The notes under the pieces: generated by a model | The model's database searches: none | The model's input: the letters and a program-made list of their open reading frames with translations, nothing else | What the model was told of the DNA's origin: nothing | NCBI GenBank assembly: GCA_017939795.1 | Contig: JAGBAA010000143.1 | Span: forward strand, 62,001 to 126,000 | DNA length: 64,000 nt | Direction: 5' to 3' | From: Thermoguttaceae bacterium | GTDB lineage: Bacteria > Planctomycetota > Planctomycetia > Pirellulales > Thermoguttaceae | In this document: piece by piece, positions 62,700-64,000 of the stretch | Numbering within the stretch: the stretch's first letter is position 1 | Layout of the letters: each line of letters starts with the position of its first letter | Made by a program: the position numbers and the translations under genes

Positions 62700-63529
62700 G
62701 ATTCCACCTCTTTCATTCGGTAGCCGATCCCGCGTACGGTTTCGATCATCCGGGAGCCCCATTCTCCCAATTTGCGCCGAAGATTAAGGATCTGCACGTC
62801 CACAGAACGTTCCGTTACCGGATAGTCGTTTCCCTTGATGTGCGAAATGATCTGTGTCCGCGTAAAAACCCGCCCCGGCTTCCGGCAAAGAAGGAAAAGC
62901 ATTTCGAATTCCGTAAACGTCAGAACGACCTCCCCCCCGTCCATCAGGACCTTTCGGCTTGCGGTAAAGATCTCCAGCGGGCCTCGCTCCAGCTTCACGA
63001 ACTGAGGATCACGGGATGCGCCCTCCGTTTCCCAGCCCTCATTCAGGTTCCCGTTTCGGTATGGATCCCCATCCTTCGCAGCAGGTCCCCCAACATTTTC
63101 TTCGTTCACAGCGTCCCCTTTTTTCGGCATCTGCAGACGATCTTTCAAAGAATCTTCCCTGCGCAGATGTGCCCGAATACGTGAGATCAGGACCTTGTTG
63201 CTAAACGGTTTCGTGACGTAATCGCACGCTCCCATTTCCAGCCCATGAACGATGTCCTCCTCTTCGCTTTTTGCCGTCAGCATCACGACCGGGATGCCTG
63301 CCGTCTCCGGATCTTCCATCAATTTCCGGCAGACCTCGAGTCCATTCATTCCCGGGAGCATAAGATCAAGAAGGATCAGATCCGGCTTCCATTTTCGAGC
63401 AGATTCCAGACCGGATCTCCCATCCTCCGCCAGAAAGACCTCTTCAAAGCCGTTCATCATGAGATTCATCCGGATCAATTCCCGGATCGCACTCTCATCC
63501 TCAACGATCAAAATCTTTTCGCGGCTCAT
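62696..63529 (-). CDS. OmpR/PhoB-family response regulator
   Basis: A 277-residue regulator starting at 63529 (MSREKILIVEDES, after GGGAG). The receiver has the acidic pair EDES, phospho-acceptor Asp in LILLDLMLPGMNG, Thr/Ser in VVMLTAKSEE and Lys in YVTKPFS. A long linker of about 50 residues, rich in Gly/Asn/Glu, separates it from the winged-helix DNA-binding domain (LTFTEFEMLFLLCRKPGRVF, VTERSVDVQILNLRRKLG, IETVRGIGYRM). This is longer than usual. It is co-transcribed with the kinase. Confidence 0.93.
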   Translation of the reverse strand: MSREKILIVEDESAIRELIRMNLMMNGFEEVFLAEDGRSGLESARKWKPDLILLDLMLPGMNGLEVCRKLMEDPETAGIPVVMLTAKSEEEDIVHGLEMGACDYVTKPFSNKVLISRIRAHLRREDSLKDRLQMPKKGDAVNEENVGGPAAKDGDPYRNGNLNEGWETEGASRDPQFVKLERGPLEIFTASRKVLMDGGEVVLTFTEFEMLFLLCRKPGRVFTRTQIISHIKGNDYPVTERSVDVQILNLRRKLGEWGSRMIETVRGIGYRMKEVES

Positions 63530-63604
63530 CCCGCAACCACTCCCGCCAACAAAAAAACTTCTACCGGCAACTCGCCAAACACACGGCAGTCTCCCCAATT
63601 TCTG

Positions 63605-63638
63605 ATTTTACCACAAAACATGATTCAGCAAAAGGGGC
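63605..63638 (-). promoter_or_regulatory. Promoter for the two-component genes
   Basis: Minus strand: CCCC (63638-63635), TT, TTTGCT (63632-63627), 16 bp, TAAAAT (63610-63605) preceded by TGG. It lies 75 bases before the start at 63529. No gene is supported between 63639 and 63775. Confidence 0.5.
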
Positions 63639-63775
63639 CAATCGTTAAAATTTCGTTAGTTTTCAGATTTTCCGCAAGAACACCAGAAAACACTGACCTC
63701 AAAATCCCAGGGATCCACTTCACCGGCCGGCATCCGGAATTTCCACGTCTGCTCTGCTATGTACCGTTCCAGTTC

Positions 63776-63816
63776 AAAAAAAGAGCGAAACACCAAAGCT
63801 CGGTTTTCGCTCTTTT
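63776..63816 (-). terminator. Terminator of the gene entering from the right edge
   Basis: AAAAAAAGAGCGAAA (63776-63790) pairs with TTTTCGCTCTTTT (63804-63816). On the minus strand it ends in a T run and lies 44 bases after the stop at 63860. Confidence 0.75.
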
Positions 63817-63859
63817 CCTCATTTTTCCTAAAAATCAAGCCTGCCTTTCAGCACCCGCC

Positions 63860-64000
63860 TCAAACAGTCCTTCCGTCATCCTGAAACGTTGAACCGGGAT
63901 ACGTTTTTGATTCCTCAGGATCCGGGAGCTGGGAGGGGACTGGACGTACTTCAGGTTCCACGTATTCTTTCGGAACCGGACGCACGGGAGGGGCAGATTT
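63860..64000 (-). CDS. C-terminal end of a proline-rich protein, cut by right edge
   Basis: Only the last 46 codons are inside the window. They read from the edge KSAPPVRPVPKEYVEPEV through SQLPDPEESKTYPG to DDGRTV and a TGA. The segment is Pro/Glu/Val-rich and low-complexity, like the tail of a cell-envelope or secreted protein. The frame stays open from the edge, and a good terminator follows 44 bases after the stop, supporting a real gene. The function cannot be told. Confidence 0.6.
   Translation of the reverse strand, partial: KSAPPVRPVPKEYVEPEVRPVPSQLPDPEESKTYPGSTFQDDGRTV

Overview
The window looks like a chromosomal segment of a planctomycete, probably an anaerobe living on polysaccharides. 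Reasons: a 2009-residue exported protein carries the planctomycete N-terminal LE-x-R-x-x-L-S signature; secreted DUF1080 domains occur twice; there are SHD1, GAP1 and SUMF1-fold proteins and very large envelope proteins. Hybrid cluster protein and rubrerythrin point to anaerobic life, and uronate isomerase, a GH43 glycosidase and an SGNH esterase point to plant or mucus glycans. No rRNA, tRNA, CRISPR array or intact insertion sequence was found. The species is not identified.

Layout. 1-10.3 kb: sugar catabolism (uxaC, cut by the left edge; SGNH hydrolase; GH43), prephenate dehydratase, an oligopeptide-binding protein, a rhomboid protease, a D12-class DNA methylase and a Tat-exported TIM-barrel protein. 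11-19 kb: a lone OppD-type ATPase and a giant fibronectin III/dockerin-like surface protein. 19-28.7 kb: UvrD-type helicase, an MmeI-like single-chain restriction-modification enzyme, GMP synthase, MnmG and a small unknown protein. 29-39.7 kb: inositol-phosphate synthase, a DEAD-box helicase with a huge extension, an exported triple zinc-ribbon protein, a SUMF1-fold protein, a HEAT-DUF1080 protein, and a SUMF1 pseudogene joined to an ISL3 transposase relic. 39.8-51.6 kb: exported caspase with leucine-rich repeats, SPOR-like exported protein, purN, nadE and an envelope cluster (1375-residue membrane protein, outer-membrane barrel, CPBP protease). 51.7-64 kb: secreted DUF1080 protein, TetR regulator with hcp, FabH/OleA-like synthase, a zinc-ribbon GTPase with a GAP1-type partner, rubrerythrin, a two-component system and a gene cut by the right edge.

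Points of most interest are the GTPase/GAP1 pair (56.9-60.1 kb); the SHD1-caspase-LRR protein; the GMP synthase that has lost the catalytic part of its glutaminase domain; the AT-rich block inside the MmeI-like enzyme; the perfectly periodic zinc-ribbon protein; a run of C directly before the -35 box in several promoters; and a family of intergenic repeats present in several copies.

Many promoters match the sigma-70 consensus with a 16-17 bp spacer, often with TGG before the -10 box. Gene starts were mostly chosen by Shine-Dalgarno position, and signal peptides often confirm them. All family assignments come from reading motifs by eye. No database search was run.
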